This document shows, piece by piece, positions 36,489-45,602 of a DNA stretch of 46,621 bases. This stretch comes from Pseudomonadota bacterium (GTDB taxonomy: Bacteria > Pseudomonadota > Gammaproteobacteria > Steroidobacterales > Steroidobacteraceae): positions 1 through 46,621 of the forward strand of contig JADIZR010000018.1 of the NCBI GenBank assembly GCA_016704655.1, written 5' to 3'. The notes beneath the pieces were generated by a model, which had not been told where the DNA came from, ran no database searches, and saw only the letters and a program-made list of their open reading frames with translations. Position numbers and translations under genes: made by a program. Positions within the stretch are counted from its first letter, which is position 1, and every line of letters begins with the position of its first letter.

Positions 36489-36491
36489 ATC

Positions 36492-37413
36492 ATGCATCTA
36501 TCGCGGATCGACCTGAACCTGCTCGTGGTCTTCGACACCGTCTTTACGGCAGGTAGCATCACGGCCGCCAGCCGCAAGCTGAACCTGTCACAGCCGGCAG
36601 TGAGTCATGCGCTTGCGCGCCTGCGCGACGTATTCGGCGAACCGCTGTTCGAGCGTCAGGGTCGCGGGATCGCTCCAACCCCGTTCGCTCGCTCGATTGC
36701 GGGACCGGTCCGGGAAGCACTCGGCGCGATGGAGCGCACGTTCGGCCAGGCTGCGGGGTTCGAACCGACGACAGCCGAGCGGCACTTCCGCATCGGTCTG
36801 CGCGAAGCGCTGGAACCCAGCGTGCTGCCTGAACTGAGCCAGGGCCGTCTGCGCCGCGGGACCGCGTCTCAGCCTCGCGTCGGCGAGGCACGACCGGCCC
36901 CGTCTCGAAACGGACCTGGCCGCCGGCGAATTCGACGTTGCACTCGACGTGCTGCTGCCGGTAGCAGATCGCGTGCCGCACGAACGCGTGCTGACCGATC
37001 GCCTGGTCGTGATCGCGCGCAAGGACCATCCACGGCTGCGACGCATGAAGCGCAGCGGCTGGAGCCTGGACGCCTACCTCGAGCTCGAGCACGTGCAGGT
37101 GTCGTCGCGCCGGCGCGGCCCCTCGCTGGAGGACGTTGCATTGCAGTCGCTCGGCAGGACGCGGCGCATCCGGCTGCGCTGCCAGAGTCACGCGGCCGCC
37201 TGCCGTGCCACCGCCAGCACCGACCTGGTCGCGACGTTGCCGGAGACCTACGCGCGTCACGTCCTCGAACGCGACACGAACAAGATCGTGGGAATGCCGC
37301 TCGACGGCATCAGCCTCGAAACCTACATGTACTGGCCGGCGAATGCGGAACGGGATGCGGCCAACCGCTGGTTGCGCGACCAGGTCCGAACCGCGCTGCG
37401 GAGCCGCCGCTAG
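36492..37413 (+). CDS. LysR-family transcriptional regulator (one-base frameshift)
   Basis: About 306 residues once the frame is repaired. The N-terminal domain is RIDLNLLVVFDTVFTAGSITAASRKLNLSQPAVSHALARLRDVFGEPLFERQGRG, a standard LysR helix-turn-helix. At 36842-36844 a GGG run has one G too many. Removing it gives ...LPELSQAVCAAGPRLSLASARHDRPRLETDLAAGEFDVALDV..., the expected effector domain, which continues to TLPETYARHVL and the stop at 37413. Without repair the frame runs wrongly through the antisense of the next gene. The TAG stop lies in the CTAG border of the short element copy. It is divergent from the acyl-CoA dehydrogenase. Confidence 0.88.
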
Positions 37414-37460
37414 GGAAGCTCTGCACAGGTCTGCATGGGCGCGACCGAATGCCAGTTTCG
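37414..37460. mobile_element. 47-bp partial copy of the MITE-like element between CTAG repeats
   Basis: It matches 15274-15321 of the full element with two substitutions, including the complete 24-bp left end, and is bordered by CTAG on both sides (37410-37413 and 37461-37464). The right terminal repeat is missing. The element again sits exactly between the stop codons of two convergent genes. Confidence 0.8.
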
Positions 37461-40142
37461 CTAGAGCGCCAGTGTCATCCGCACGAGTTCGGGCTCGTCG
37501 GTGTCGGAGCGCGTCGCGAAGCCAAGCGACCGCGAGAGGTCGATCATGCGGGTGTTCTCGCGCAACGTGATCCCGGTCATCACCTTGATGCGCCGGTCGC
37601 GCGCGATGTCGATCAGGCACTGGAACAGGCGGCGGGCCACGCCCTTGCCTTGCCACTCGTCACTCACGACGATCGCGAACTCGCACGACTCCTCGTCCGG
37701 CAGCGTGATGTACCGGGCTACGCCGATCTGCTGCTCGGCGCCGTCCGGCAGGCGCAGGACCACGATCAAAGCCAGCTCGCGGTCGTAGTCAATCTGCGTG
37801 AACCTGGACAGCATCGCCGGCGAGAGGTCCTGCAGGCCGAACATGAAACGCAGGAACCGCGATTGTTCGGAAAGCCGATGGACGAAATCCCGCTCGAGCT
37901 CAGCGTCTTCCGGCCGGATCGCACGGATCGTTGCCTGCTGCCCGTCCGGCAGTTCGAGCGGAAACTCCAGCGCGCTCGGATAGGGATGGATCGCCATGTG
38001 GCGATAGAGCAACTGCGGCTGGGGCACGGGCATCACGCCGATGCGCGCATCTACGGCAACGGCGCCCTTGGCAGTCACGATCACGGGGTTGATGTCGATT
38101 GCACCGACGTCCGGCAATTCGCACACGATCTCGGACACGCGCAGCAGCATGTCCTCGATGGCTTCCTGTGCAGCGGCCGGCGCCCCGCGCAGCGGCTGCA
38201 AGGCCATGCTCGCACGGGTGCGGCGGATCAGGTCCCGTGCCAGGTACGGATTGAGCGGCGGCAGTGCCACCGCGCGATCGCGGATCACCTCGACCATGGT
38301 GCCGCCGAGTCCGAAGCTGATCGCCGGGCCGAACACCGGATCGCGCACGACGCCGATCATGAGTTCGCGCCCGTGGCGCTCGACGTACATCGGCTCGATC
38401 AGCACGCCCTCGAGTCTCGCGTCCGGCCGCGCGATGGCGACGTCGCGCAGCATGTTTTCGTAGCCGTCGTGCACGCTGCGCGCGTCGGTACGGCCGAGCC
38501 GCACGCCACCGACGTCGGTCTTGTGCGCGATGTCAGGCGACAGGATCTTCAGCGCCACCGGGAAGCCGATTGCCCCGGCCACCTGCACGGCCTCGGCCGG
38601 CGAGTACGCCGGACGACTGCGGACGATCGGGATACCGAACGCTGCCAGCAGTTCCTTGGAATCGGCCGGATTCAGCCACTCGTTGCCCGCGGCACGTGCG
38701 GCGTCGAGCAGGCGTTGCGCCGTGGCCCGGTCGGGTGTCGAGGCCAGCCCGAGCGGCGCGGGGACCTGCAACAACTGCTCCTGGTTGGCGGTGAACAGTG
38801 CGAGCGCGGCAATGGCGTCGACCGCAGCTTCGGGGGTCGGGAACGCCGGAACCCGATTCTCAGCGAAGCGTTGGCGTGCCGCCGTTACCGCCTCGCCTCC
38901 CATCCAGCACGTGAAGACCGGCTTGCGCTGGGCCGTGGCCACTGCGATCAGTTCGGCTGCGAACCGGTCCGCATCCGTGAGCGCGTATGGCGTCAGGATT
39001 GCGAGCAGGGCATCCACCTCGCCGTCCCGCAGGCAGGTCTGCGCAGCCTGTGCGTAGACCTGCGCGGACGCGTCGCCGCGCACGTAGACGGGATTGCCAT
39101 CCGCAGTGCTGGGCGGAAGCAGCGCATGCAGTTGCGCGAGCGTTGCTGCGCCCAGCTGGGCCAATGGCAGCCCGCGATCAACGGCACGATCCGCCGCGAG
39201 CTGTCCCGGACCGCCCGCATTCGTTACGATGCCCAACCTGCGGCCGCGGATCCTCACGCCGGCGCCGAGGGTACTTGCCGCACTGAACAGCTGGCTGAAA
39301 TCGCGGATGCGCAGCACGCCAGCGCGACGCATCGCCGCGTCGAAGACATCGTCGCCACCCACCAGCGAGCCCGTGTGGAAGGCGAGGCTCCCGCGCCCTT
39401 CGAGCGAACGCCCCGCTTTCATGACGACGACGGGCTTCACGCGCGCGGCGGCTCGCAGCGCACTCATGAAGCGGCGCGCGTCGCCGACGCCCTCGAGGTA
39501 AAGCATGATTCCATCGGTCGCCGCATCGCGCGCGAGGAAATCGAGTACGTCGCCAAAGCCGATGTCATCGCCGACGCCGGTGGAGATCACTGTCGAGAAC
39601 CCGACGTGCCGGGAGCGAGCCCAGTCGAGTGTTGCCGCGCACAGCGCGCTCGACTGCGACACGAGCGCGAGACGGCCTGGCTGGGGGAGCGCCGCGCCAC
39701 AGGAGGCGTTGAACCCGTCGTCGGTCCGGATCACGCCGAAGCTGTTCGGTCCGAGCAGGCGCAGGCCGTACCGGCGCGCGACCTGCAGCATCGAGCTTTC
39801 GCAGGCCGCGCCCGCCTCGCCGCCTTCGCGAAAGCCAGCTGACACGATGATGGCGCCACGCACGCCGCGCTCGCCGCAGTGCTCGAGCACCGTGGGCAGG
39901 GTGGGCGGAGGAGTGGCGATGATCGCGACATCCACCGTCTGCGGCAGCGAGCGCACGTCAGGATAGGACGGCTTTTCGCCGATGGTCGCGTGCCGTGGGT
40001 TGACGTAAAAGACGGGGCCGCGAAAGCCGCCTTCGCGCAGGTTCCGGCACAGGACCTCGCCGATCGAACCGGGCGTATCGCTCGCGCCGACCACGGCGAC
40101 CGACGCGGGGCGCAGCACGGCCTCGATGCGTTTCGCGGTCAT
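37461..40142 (-). CDS. Pat-like protein: acyl-CoA synthetase (NDP-forming) domains plus GNAT acetyltransferase
   Basis: An 893-residue protein. In order: CoA-binding domain (VAVVGASDTPGSIGEVLC), succinyl-CoA ligase-like domains (to about 470), ATP-grasp domain (LLAAFGIPIVRSRPAYSPAEAV ... GFPVALKILSPDIAHKTDVGGV), and a C-terminal GNAT domain with the acetyl-CoA site EWQGKGVARRL. This is the layout of the protein lysine acetyltransferase Pat/YfiQ, which modifies Acs and other enzymes. Unlike Salmonella Pat as I remember it, the phosphohistidine loop is intact (FHTGSL, H256), so ligase activity may be retained. The stop TAG comes from the CTAG next to the partial element. The next gene upstream is divergent and encodes an HDAC-type deacylase. 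Confidence 0.9.
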   Translation of the reverse strand: MTAKRIEAVLRPASVAVVGASDTPGSIGEVLCRNLREGGFRGPVFYVNPRHATIGEKPSYPDVRSLPQTVDVAIIATPPPTLPTVLEHCGERGVRGAIIVSAGFREGGEAGAACESSMLQVARRYGLRLLGPNSFGVIRTDDGFNASCGAALPQPGRLALVSQSSALCAATLDWARSRHVGFSTVISTGVGDDIGFGDVLDFLARDAATDGIMLYLEGVGDARRFMSALRAAARVKPVVVMKAGRSLEGRGSLAFHTGSLVGGDDVFDAAMRRAGVLRIRDFSQLFSAASTLGAGVRIRGRRLGIVTNAGGPGQLAADRAVDRGLPLAQLGAATLAQLHALLPPSTADGNPVYVRGDASAQVYAQAAQTCLRDGEVDALLAILTPYALTDADRFAAELIAVATAQRKPVFTCWMGGEAVTAARQRFAENRVPAFPTPEAAVDAIAALALFTANQEQLLQVPAPLGLASTPDRATAQRLLDAARAAGNEWLNPADSKELLAAFGIPIVRSRPAYSPAEAVQVAGAIGFPVALKILSPDIAHKTDVGGVRLGRTDARSVHDGYENMLRDVAIARPDARLEGVLIEPMYVERHGRELMIGVVRDPVFGPAISFGLGGTMVEVIRDRAVALPPLNPYLARDLIRRTRASMALQPLRGAPAAAQEAIEDMLLRVSEIVCELPDVGAIDINPVIVTAKGAVAVDARIGVMPVPQPQLLYRHMAIHPYPSALEFPLELPDGQQATIRAIRPEDAELERDFVHRLSEQSRFLRFMFGLQDLSPAMLSRFTQIDYDRELALIVVLRLPDGAEQQIGVARYITLPDEESCEFAIVVSDEWQGKGVARRLFQCLIDIARDRRIKVMTGITLRENTRMIDLSRSLGFATRSDTDEPELVRMTLAL

Positions 40143-40236
40143 TGCTGAAGTGTACTCTTGGAGGTAAGCAGCACTCGCAAATGCTAGCCTGCAGCGTTTG
40201 CAGGATCATTGCGGTTCACCGCAACCGGAGCCGTCC

Positions 40237-41159
40237 ATGGCAGTCGCTTTCGTGACTCATGCCCATTGTCACCTGCATCGCATGGGTGACCATCATCCGG
40301 AGCGCCCGGCGCGACTCAACGCGATCGTGGATGAACTCCACGCGCGCGGCCTGTACGACGTGCTGCTGCACCACGAGGCACCGCGCGCCAGCGTCGAGCA
40401 ACTGATCCGCGTGCATCCGCTCGCCTACGTCGAAGACCTCTCCAACCGGTCCCCGGCCGAAGGCCTTGCGCACATCGACCCGGACACCTGGATGTGCCCG
40501 GAGACGTTCGAGGCCGCGCTGCGCGCCGCCGGCGCCAACGTGCTGGCCACGGACCTGGTACTGACGGGCGCGGCAGCGCGCGCCTTCTGCAACGTCCGGC
40601 CACCCGGTCACCATGCCGCGCGGACGACGGCGATGGGCTTCTGCTTCTTCAACAACGTCGCGGTCGCGGCGCGGCACGCACTCGACCACCACGGCCTCGA
40701 GCGCGTGGCGATCCTCGATTTCGACGTGCACCTGGGCAACGGCACCGAGGACATCTTCAAGGACGACCGCGGGTCCTGCTGTGCTCGTCGTACCAGTACC
40801 CGCTGTGGCCGGACATGAATCCACCGACGCAGCCTGGACACATCATCAACTGTCCATTGCCCCCTGGCAGTGGCAGCGATGCGTTCCGCGCCGCCGTACA
40901 GCAACATTGGCTGCCTGCCTTGGAGGCGTTTGCACCGCAGTTGCTGCTGATTTCCGCAGGCTTCGATGCCCACGGCGCTGACGACATGTCGCACCTGCGG
41001 TTCACGACGGCCGACTACGCGTGGGTGACGGAGGTTGCCTGTGGCATCGCCGATCGACATGCACAGGGACGCATCGTTTCAACACTGGAAGGCGGTTACG
41101 ACCTCGGCTCGCTCGCGGCGAGCGCGGCTGCGCACATCGAAAAACTCGTGTTCGCCTGA
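40237..41159 (+). CDS. Histone-deacetylase-family protein (one-base frameshift)
   Basis: About 308 residues after repair. It has the HDAC fold with HPERPARL, the catalytic RPPGHHA (121-127), the zinc-site segment DFDVHLGNGTEDIF (161-174), and, after the frame change, SAGFDAHGADDMS and LEGGYDLGSLA. A missing C in the run at 40767-40768 joins DDPRVLLCSSYQYPLWP. Bacterial members deacylate polyamines, acetoin-type products or lysines. Divergence from a Pat-like acyltransferase (95 bp apart) suggests an acylation/deacylation pair. ATG 40237 (MAVAFVTH) follows CCGGAG. The remaining 193 bp to the next gene show nothing clear. Confidence 0.88.
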
Positions 41160-41352
41160 CGCGCGTCTGTATTCAAACCGGACGCAACACTGGACTCGCG
41201 GCGCTGCAGCACGCAGAATGCGGGCGCGCGCGTGGGTTTCACTCTGCGCGTTAGCTCCGCCGCGCTGTTACCACCAAGTCACATCTTGCGGGTTCAGTCC
41301 ACCAGCGCGGCGGGGCGACCTCCCACGCACCTTCCATCGTCGACCTGCCGTT

Positions 41353-42030
41353 TCAGCGCGCGAGTCCCGTCAGCCAGGTGGCGAATGCAAGCCACGCGGC
41401 GGTGCCTGCAAGCGCGAGTCGAGCCGGCTGCGACACGATCAGCGCAAGACCGCCCCAGCGAGTCACCGGGTGCAGCTTGCCGCGCGTGCGGAAATCCCAG
41501 ATCGCGAGCGCGACGATGAAGAGGTAGGCCAGCCCGAAGTACGCGAACGGGTTCCCGACCTTCCACACGTAGGGCCAGCGCGCGAACGCGGCGCCAAGCA
41601 GGGTGACCGTCGCCAGCACCATCCAGCGTTTGTGACTCTGCGGATTAGTGCGGTTCGCGACGCCGAGGGCGACGAACGCAATGAAAAACGCAATGTCGAA
41701 CAGCGGCACGACCAGGAACTGCAGCGGCGGGATGGGCACACCGTTGAAGCCGGTCGGCCGGTTGGCGGCTATCAGCGCACCAGCGACCCCGAGGATCACC
41801 ATGCCCAGCGCGATGACCACGCCGAGGACGCCGACCTTGCGATGCACGTCCGTGCGGCCGACGCCGACCAGCATAGCCTGCATCACGAGCAGCACGCACC
41901 ACGCCGAGAAGAACACACCGTGCACGTAGAAGATCGGCTCGGACGGCGACGGCCACTCGGGAAACACGGGACGCAGAAAAAAGGAACGCGCGAAGCCAAC
42001 GTAGGCAACGAGCAGCATTGCAATCGCCAT
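41353..42030 (-). CDS. Polytopic membrane protein of unknown function (start uncertain)
   Basis: A 225-residue protein with about six hydrophobic segments (AIAMLLVAYVGFARSFFL; YVHGVFFSAWCVLLVMQAMLVG; VGVLGVVIALGMVILGVAGALIAA; LQFLVVPLFDIAFFIAFVALGV; AYLFIVALAIW; ARLALAGTAAWLAFATWL). HGVFFSAWCVLL and NPQSHKRWMVLATVTLLGAAFARWP look conserved. The sequence WIAERRFFTG directly upstream in frame also looks coding. An ATG with a GGGGGG site lies at 42095 in another frame, so the true start may be there with one lost base near 42045-42055. It overlaps the apparent read-through tail of the methyltransferase gene upstream. No function can be assigned. Confidence 0.7.
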   Translation of the reverse strand: MAIAMLLVAYVGFARSFFLRPVFPEWPSPSEPIFYVHGVFFSAWCVLLVMQAMLVGVGRTDVHRKVGVLGVVIALGMVILGVAGALIAANRPTGFNGVPIPPLQFLVVPLFDIAFFIAFVALGVANRTNPQSHKRWMVLATVTLLGAAFARWPYVWKVGNPFAYFGLAYLFIVALAIWDFRTRGKLHPVTRWGGLALIVSQPARLALAGTAAWLAFATWLTGLAR

Positions 42031-43343
42031 GCCTGTGAAGAATCGTCGTTCAGCGATCCAGCGTGACCGAGCCCGCTGGCGGCGATGTTTTCCATGCGCC
42101 TACCCCCCGGTTGCATGGAGCGCAGCATGGCCGCAGCCCGCCTCATCGGGCGGGCAAGCGCGACGGGGCCCGTCGGGGGAGGGTGCGCGGCGGGAGCGGC
42201 CCGCCGGCTGCCGGCGTAGAGGTCAAACAACAGCAACCGGCACGGGATGCTGCCATTCATGAGGTTGATCGTTCGCGACGGCTTGAGCCCGATCGCCTTG
42301 TACGGCGATGCATTGGCCGCGAGCACGGCGGCGCGCCAACCCGCGAACCGCTGCTTCAGCGTGTCGCCAAACTCCTCGTACAACTGACGCACCTCGGCTT
42401 CGCCGCCACCGATGCGGTCCCCGTACGGCAGATTCGTTGCCAGCAGGCCGGTCGGCGCGGGCGGCGCCACGTTCTGCACACGCACCACGTCGAACTGGAT
42501 GTACTTCTCGACACGCGCCTTGAGCGCGCTCTTGCGTGCCATTTCGATGTATTCGGCCCGGATGTCGGAGGCCGCCACGATGCATGTCGGAGCGTCCAGC
42601 TTTTCGGCACGGATGCTGTCCTGCGTCTCCCGCCAGAGCGCGCGGTCGAAATCCGCGAGCCACTCGAAGTAGAATTCGCCCTTCTTGCGATGGATCTGCG
42701 GCGCCTTGCGCACGGCGATCATCGCCGCCTCGATGGCCAGCGTGCCGCTGCCGCACATCGGATCGAGGAATGCGACGCTGCCGTCGTACCCTGCGAACTG
42801 CAGGATGGCTGCCGCTAGCGTTTCTTTCAGCGGCGCGGGATGCCCCTGCTCGCGGTAACCCCGTTTGTGCAGCGACTTGCCGGACGTATCGAAGCTGAGC
42901 ATGCAGCGGCCGCGCGCGACATGCGCCACGATCACCACCTTCGGGTCCTCCGTGTCGACCGGGGGCACCTGCTCACCCAGCCGCGCAAAGGATTCCCGCA
43001 CGCCCTCGCGCACCTGCGTGATCACCTGTTTCGGCGTCAGCCCGCCGCCTTCGTCCCCCGTGCTTTCGACCATGAAGCCGTGGCGGGCATCGAACCATTC
43101 GGGCCAGTGCAGGCGACGAACCTGCGAATGCAGCATCGCCGGCGTGCGAGCCGGCACTTCGCGCAGGACGCGCAGGATGCGACTCGCCGTCCGCAAGCGC
43201 AGATGCAGCTCGTAGAACTGGCGCGGCGTCACGCTGAACAGCACGGCACGAAAGGTCGGCGCCAGTTCCGTGACACCCAGCGTCTCGAGCTCGGCGACGA
43301 GGGCTGGCTTGGCTTCCTCGGGACAGGTCGCGATCAGCCGCAT
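41883..43343 (-). CDS. THUMP-domain class I RNA methyltransferase, RlmL-like
   Basis: The first ~375 residues form a THUMP domain plus Rossmann methyltransferase. The SAM motif is FLDPMCGSGT (193-201), the catalytic NLPYG motif is in ATNLPYGDRIGG, and the ending NGSIPCRLLLFDLYAG is typical of the RlmL/YpsC class that makes N2-methylguanosine in 23S rRNA or tRNA. The open frame goes ~110 codons past that point, across the start of the membrane protein gene. This tail is low-complexity and probably an artefact: one more G in the G6 run at 42103-42108 would give a TAG stop near 42100. The start ATG 43343 overlaps the end of the upstream methyltransferase by 10 bases. Confidence 0.85.
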   Translation of the reverse strand: MRLIATCPEEAKPALVAELETLGVTELAPTFRAVLFSVTPRQFYELHLRLRTASRILRVLREVPARTPAMLHSQVRRLHWPEWFDARHGFMVESTGDEGGGLTPKQVITQVREGVRESFARLGEQVPPVDTEDPKVVIVAHVARGRCMLSFDTSGKSLHKRGYREQGHPAPLKETLAAAILQFAGYDGSVAFLDPMCGSGTLAIEAAMIAVRKAPQIHRKKGEFYFEWLADFDRALWRETQDSIRAEKLDAPTCIVAASDIRAEYIEMARKSALKARVEKYIQFDVVRVQNVAPPAPTGLLATNLPYGDRIGGGEAEVRQLYEEFGDTLKQRFAGWRAAVLAANASPYKAIGLKPSRTINLMNGSIPCRLLLFDLYAGSRRAAPAAHPPPTGPVALARPMRRAAAMLRSMQPGGRRMENIAASGLGHAGSLNDDSSQAWRLQCCSLPTLASRVPFFCVPCFPSGRRRPSRSSTCTVCSSRRGACCS

Positions 43344-44164
43344 GAGTTGCCGCGCACGGCGAATACGCCATCGCCTTCAAGCCGGGTCGTGAAACCGGCG
43401 AAACGCAGTCGCCGCGCGACCTCATGCGGGACGTCGCGCCCGCTGGTGAGCCGATTCGGCGTGCCGGTGTAGTGAAACAACCGGCCGCCAGGCCTCAGGA
43501 CCCGCGCAAGTTCGTGGTAGAAGGCCTGCGAATACAGCTCGCCGGCCAGGCCAAAGCGCGGCGGATCGTGCAGGATGGCATCGAAAGAAGCGTCCGCGAG
43601 TCCGCGGATCGCCGCGCTGACGTCACCCGCAATTGCATTCAGACCCGGTCCGTTCACCGGCGACCACGGGTTGAGCGTGCGCAGCCAGAGGACATCCGGG
43701 TTGATTTCACAGGACGTCACTTGCCTGGCACCCCCCTCCAGGCACCAGGCCGCAAAGTAGCCGAGACCCGCGCAGGTATCCAGGACACGCTTGCCGGCAG
43801 GCTCGATCAAGGCAACTTTGCGCCGCGCATCCTCGTACGGCGAGACCTGCCGGGTCGGCAGCATCTTTACGCCGTCGATCTCGAACGTCGGCGGGCCCCA
43901 GTCGGTCGGGACCAGCTTGAGCAGCGAAGTTCCGAAGCGAGCGACCGGCTCGAATGCGGCGCCGGTCCAGTGATAGATCGTCCGCTCCCTGCAGCGTTCC
44001 AGGTACGGGTACGCACCTTCGCGCCAGCGCCATTCATTCGCGCCGAGTTCGACCTGCGTTTCGGAGCGTCCGAGATCTAGCGAACACGCAAGTACCTGCT
44101 CGCGGCGACGGCGCGCGACGAGCAGGCGTTCGTGCACGCGGGCGGTGAGCAGCGGTCCTCTCAC
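43334..44164 (-). CDS. SAM-dependent methyltransferase resembling archaeal COG2521 proteins
   Basis: A 276-residue protein. The GTG at 44164 overlaps the TGA of the flavoprotein gene (GTGA) and is preferred to the longer frame to 44434. The C-terminal two-thirds is a Rossmann methyltransferase: VLDTCAGLGYFAAWCLEGGARQVTSCEIN, SFDAILHDPPRFGLAGELYSQAFYHELARVLRPGGRLFHYTGTPN. The HDPPRF...GELYS...HY.G.P block is what I recall of a methyltransferase group described mainly from archaea. It is likely an RNA or small-molecule methylase. It is sandwiched in an overlapping operon with the THUMP methyltransferase, so both may act on the same RNA. The target is unknown. Confidence 0.82.
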   Translation of the reverse strand: MRGPLLTARVHERLLVARRRREQVLACSLDLGRSETQVELGANEWRWREGAYPYLERCRERTIYHWTGAAFEPVARFGTSLLKLVPTDWGPPTFEIDGVKMLPTRQVSPYEDARRKVALIEPAGKRVLDTCAGLGYFAAWCLEGGARQVTSCEINPDVLWLRTLNPWSPVNGPGLNAIAGDVSAAIRGLADASFDAILHDPPRFGLAGELYSQAFYHELARVLRPGGRLFHYTGTPNRLTSGRDVPHEVARRLRFAGFTTRLEGDGVFAVRGNSCG

Positions 44165-45313
44165 CGCGACGACGCCAGCCTGCGCGTGACGCCAATGACC
44201 CGGGATGCCAGCTGGCCGAGCGCCTGCACGTTGGCGGGCGGGTCGATCTGCGCCATGGTCACCTGGAAAACGGCCTCCTTGCCCGCAGCGAGCGCGGGAC
44301 TGGCGACGACCGAGCGGCCGGCCACCAGGAACGTATCCAGGTCGCCGAACGCCAGCAGCAGCGGCGTACGCGAAGGCCGGTAGCGACGCAGTGCACGGCC
44401 TGCAGCGGCGCGTCGAACGTTGGCGGCCGCGCACTCACCCATCTCGAGCGCGTGGAATGCCTGCTTCGGAACAGCCACCGGCAATGCCGCCGCATCGCCG
44501 ATCACGAACACGTTGTGATAGCGGCGACTGCGCAGCGTTGCATCGACGGGTGCCCACTGCAGTGGCTTCGGCGCGAGCCGCGAGGCGTGCAACAGCGGCG
44601 GCGCGACACCGCCGCCCGTCCAGATCGTGAGATCGGAACGCAGCCGCCCGCCGCCTCGCAGACTCACGCCGGTCGGGCTGATCGCCGCGACCGCGGACCC
44701 CGTGTGGATCCGCACGTCGCAGGCTCGCACATGCCGGCGCACGGCAGCCTCGATTTTTGGTGACGCAGCCGGCATCAGAGCCGGCCCGGCCTCGACGATG
44801 TGCAGCGTCAGGTTGGCGCGTCGCCTGTAACGCCGCAGGATCTCGCCGGAGCGCCTCGACGCCGGCAAAGCCGCCACCCGCGATGACGATCGATCGCGGC
44901 TTGCGCCCTTCATCAGCACTGCCAGCCGGCGACCGATCGCGTCGCATTGTTCGGCGCTCCTGAATGGCATGGCGTGGCGTTCCACGCCGCGCACGCCAGA
45001 GGTCGCGTTGACGCCACCCGCGGCGACGATGCAGAAATCGAATGCGTGGACCGTGCCGCCTGCCGTCGCCAGGGTTCCGCGTCGCGCATCGATGACGGTG
45101 ACGGCCTCGCGCACGAAACGATGACCCGCCGCGGCCACGAGCCGCTTGCGCGGCAGCCGCAGATCCGCGGGGCGCTTGGCCCGCGAGACGGGTTCGTGAA
45201 TGTTCGGCAGCCATTCGAACCACGGCGACGGATCGAACACGGTCACGTCGAACTCGGGACCGAGTTCCCTGGGCCGCTCGCAGGCCACCGAAGTTTGCGC
45301 CGACGATAGCCAC
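44161..45313 (-). CDS. NDH-2-like FAD/NAD(P)H oxidoreductase (three frameshifts)
   Basis: When repaired, a ~384-residue flavoprotein. It has the FAD motif RVAIVGANFGGLRAA, DVTVFDPSPWFEWLPNIHEPVS, the NAD(P)H motif SIVIAGGGFAGVEAL, the second FAD motif NVFVIGDAA, and a C-terminal membrane-associating segment. This is the type II NADH:quinone or sulfide:quinone-like pattern; it lacks the catalytic cysteines of sulfide:quinone reductase as far as I can see. The frame is broken at about 45265-45275 (one base missing), 44900-44912 (one missing) and 44845-44852 (one surplus); the last two compensate each other. GTG 45313 is the likely start. If the breaks are real, this is a pseudogene. It is the first gene of the overlapping methyltransferase operon. 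Confidence 0.75.
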
Positions 45314-45323
45314 GCGCGGCCGC

Positions 45324-45602
45324 GTGGTCTGCGATCTTCCGCTCGTGCTGCGGCACGCGCTGCAGTTTGCCGGGAAAATTGCGCAGCCGATCGCTGCAGT
45401 GTTGCCGGTCAGCCACGTGGGCGGGGTCGCCCTCGCGTCGATCATCGCGGTCATGGTCCTGCTCGGCGGCATGCCGCAATACCGCATGGTGAAGTCGCTC
45501 GATCTATCGATGCGCGACGCGATGCAGCTGGTCAAACGGCTCGGCATCGGTTCGGCGGCGAAGCTGCGCGACACGAACCTCGCCGCCAGCACACCGAGCT
45601 GA
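45324..45602 (+). CDS. Small putative membrane protein
   Basis: A 92-residue frame with strongly GC-rich third positions, as real genes here have. It has one hydrophobic segment (VGGVALASIIAVMVLLGG) and a basic C-terminus (MVKSLDLSMRDAMQLVKRLGIGSAAKLRDTN). I do not recognise the family. The start is uncertain: GTG 45324 or GTG 45345. It is divergent from the flavoprotein gene with only ~10 bases between, so its promoter would lie inside that gene. It is convergent with the HEAT/TPR gene, whose stop directly abuts it. Confidence 0.55.
   Translation: MVCDLPLVLRHALQFAGKIAQPIAAVLPVSHVGGVALASIIAVMVLLGGMPQYRMVKSLDLSMRDAMQLVKRLGIGSAAKLRDTNLAASTPS

Noticed and set aside
36492..39842. 1116-codon continuous frame starting at the LysR gene
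   Set aside because: Only the first ~117 codons are LysR. After the surplus G at 36842-36844 the frame runs through the wrong frame of LysR and then the antisense of the Pat-like gene. It is a frameshift artefact, not a giant fusion.
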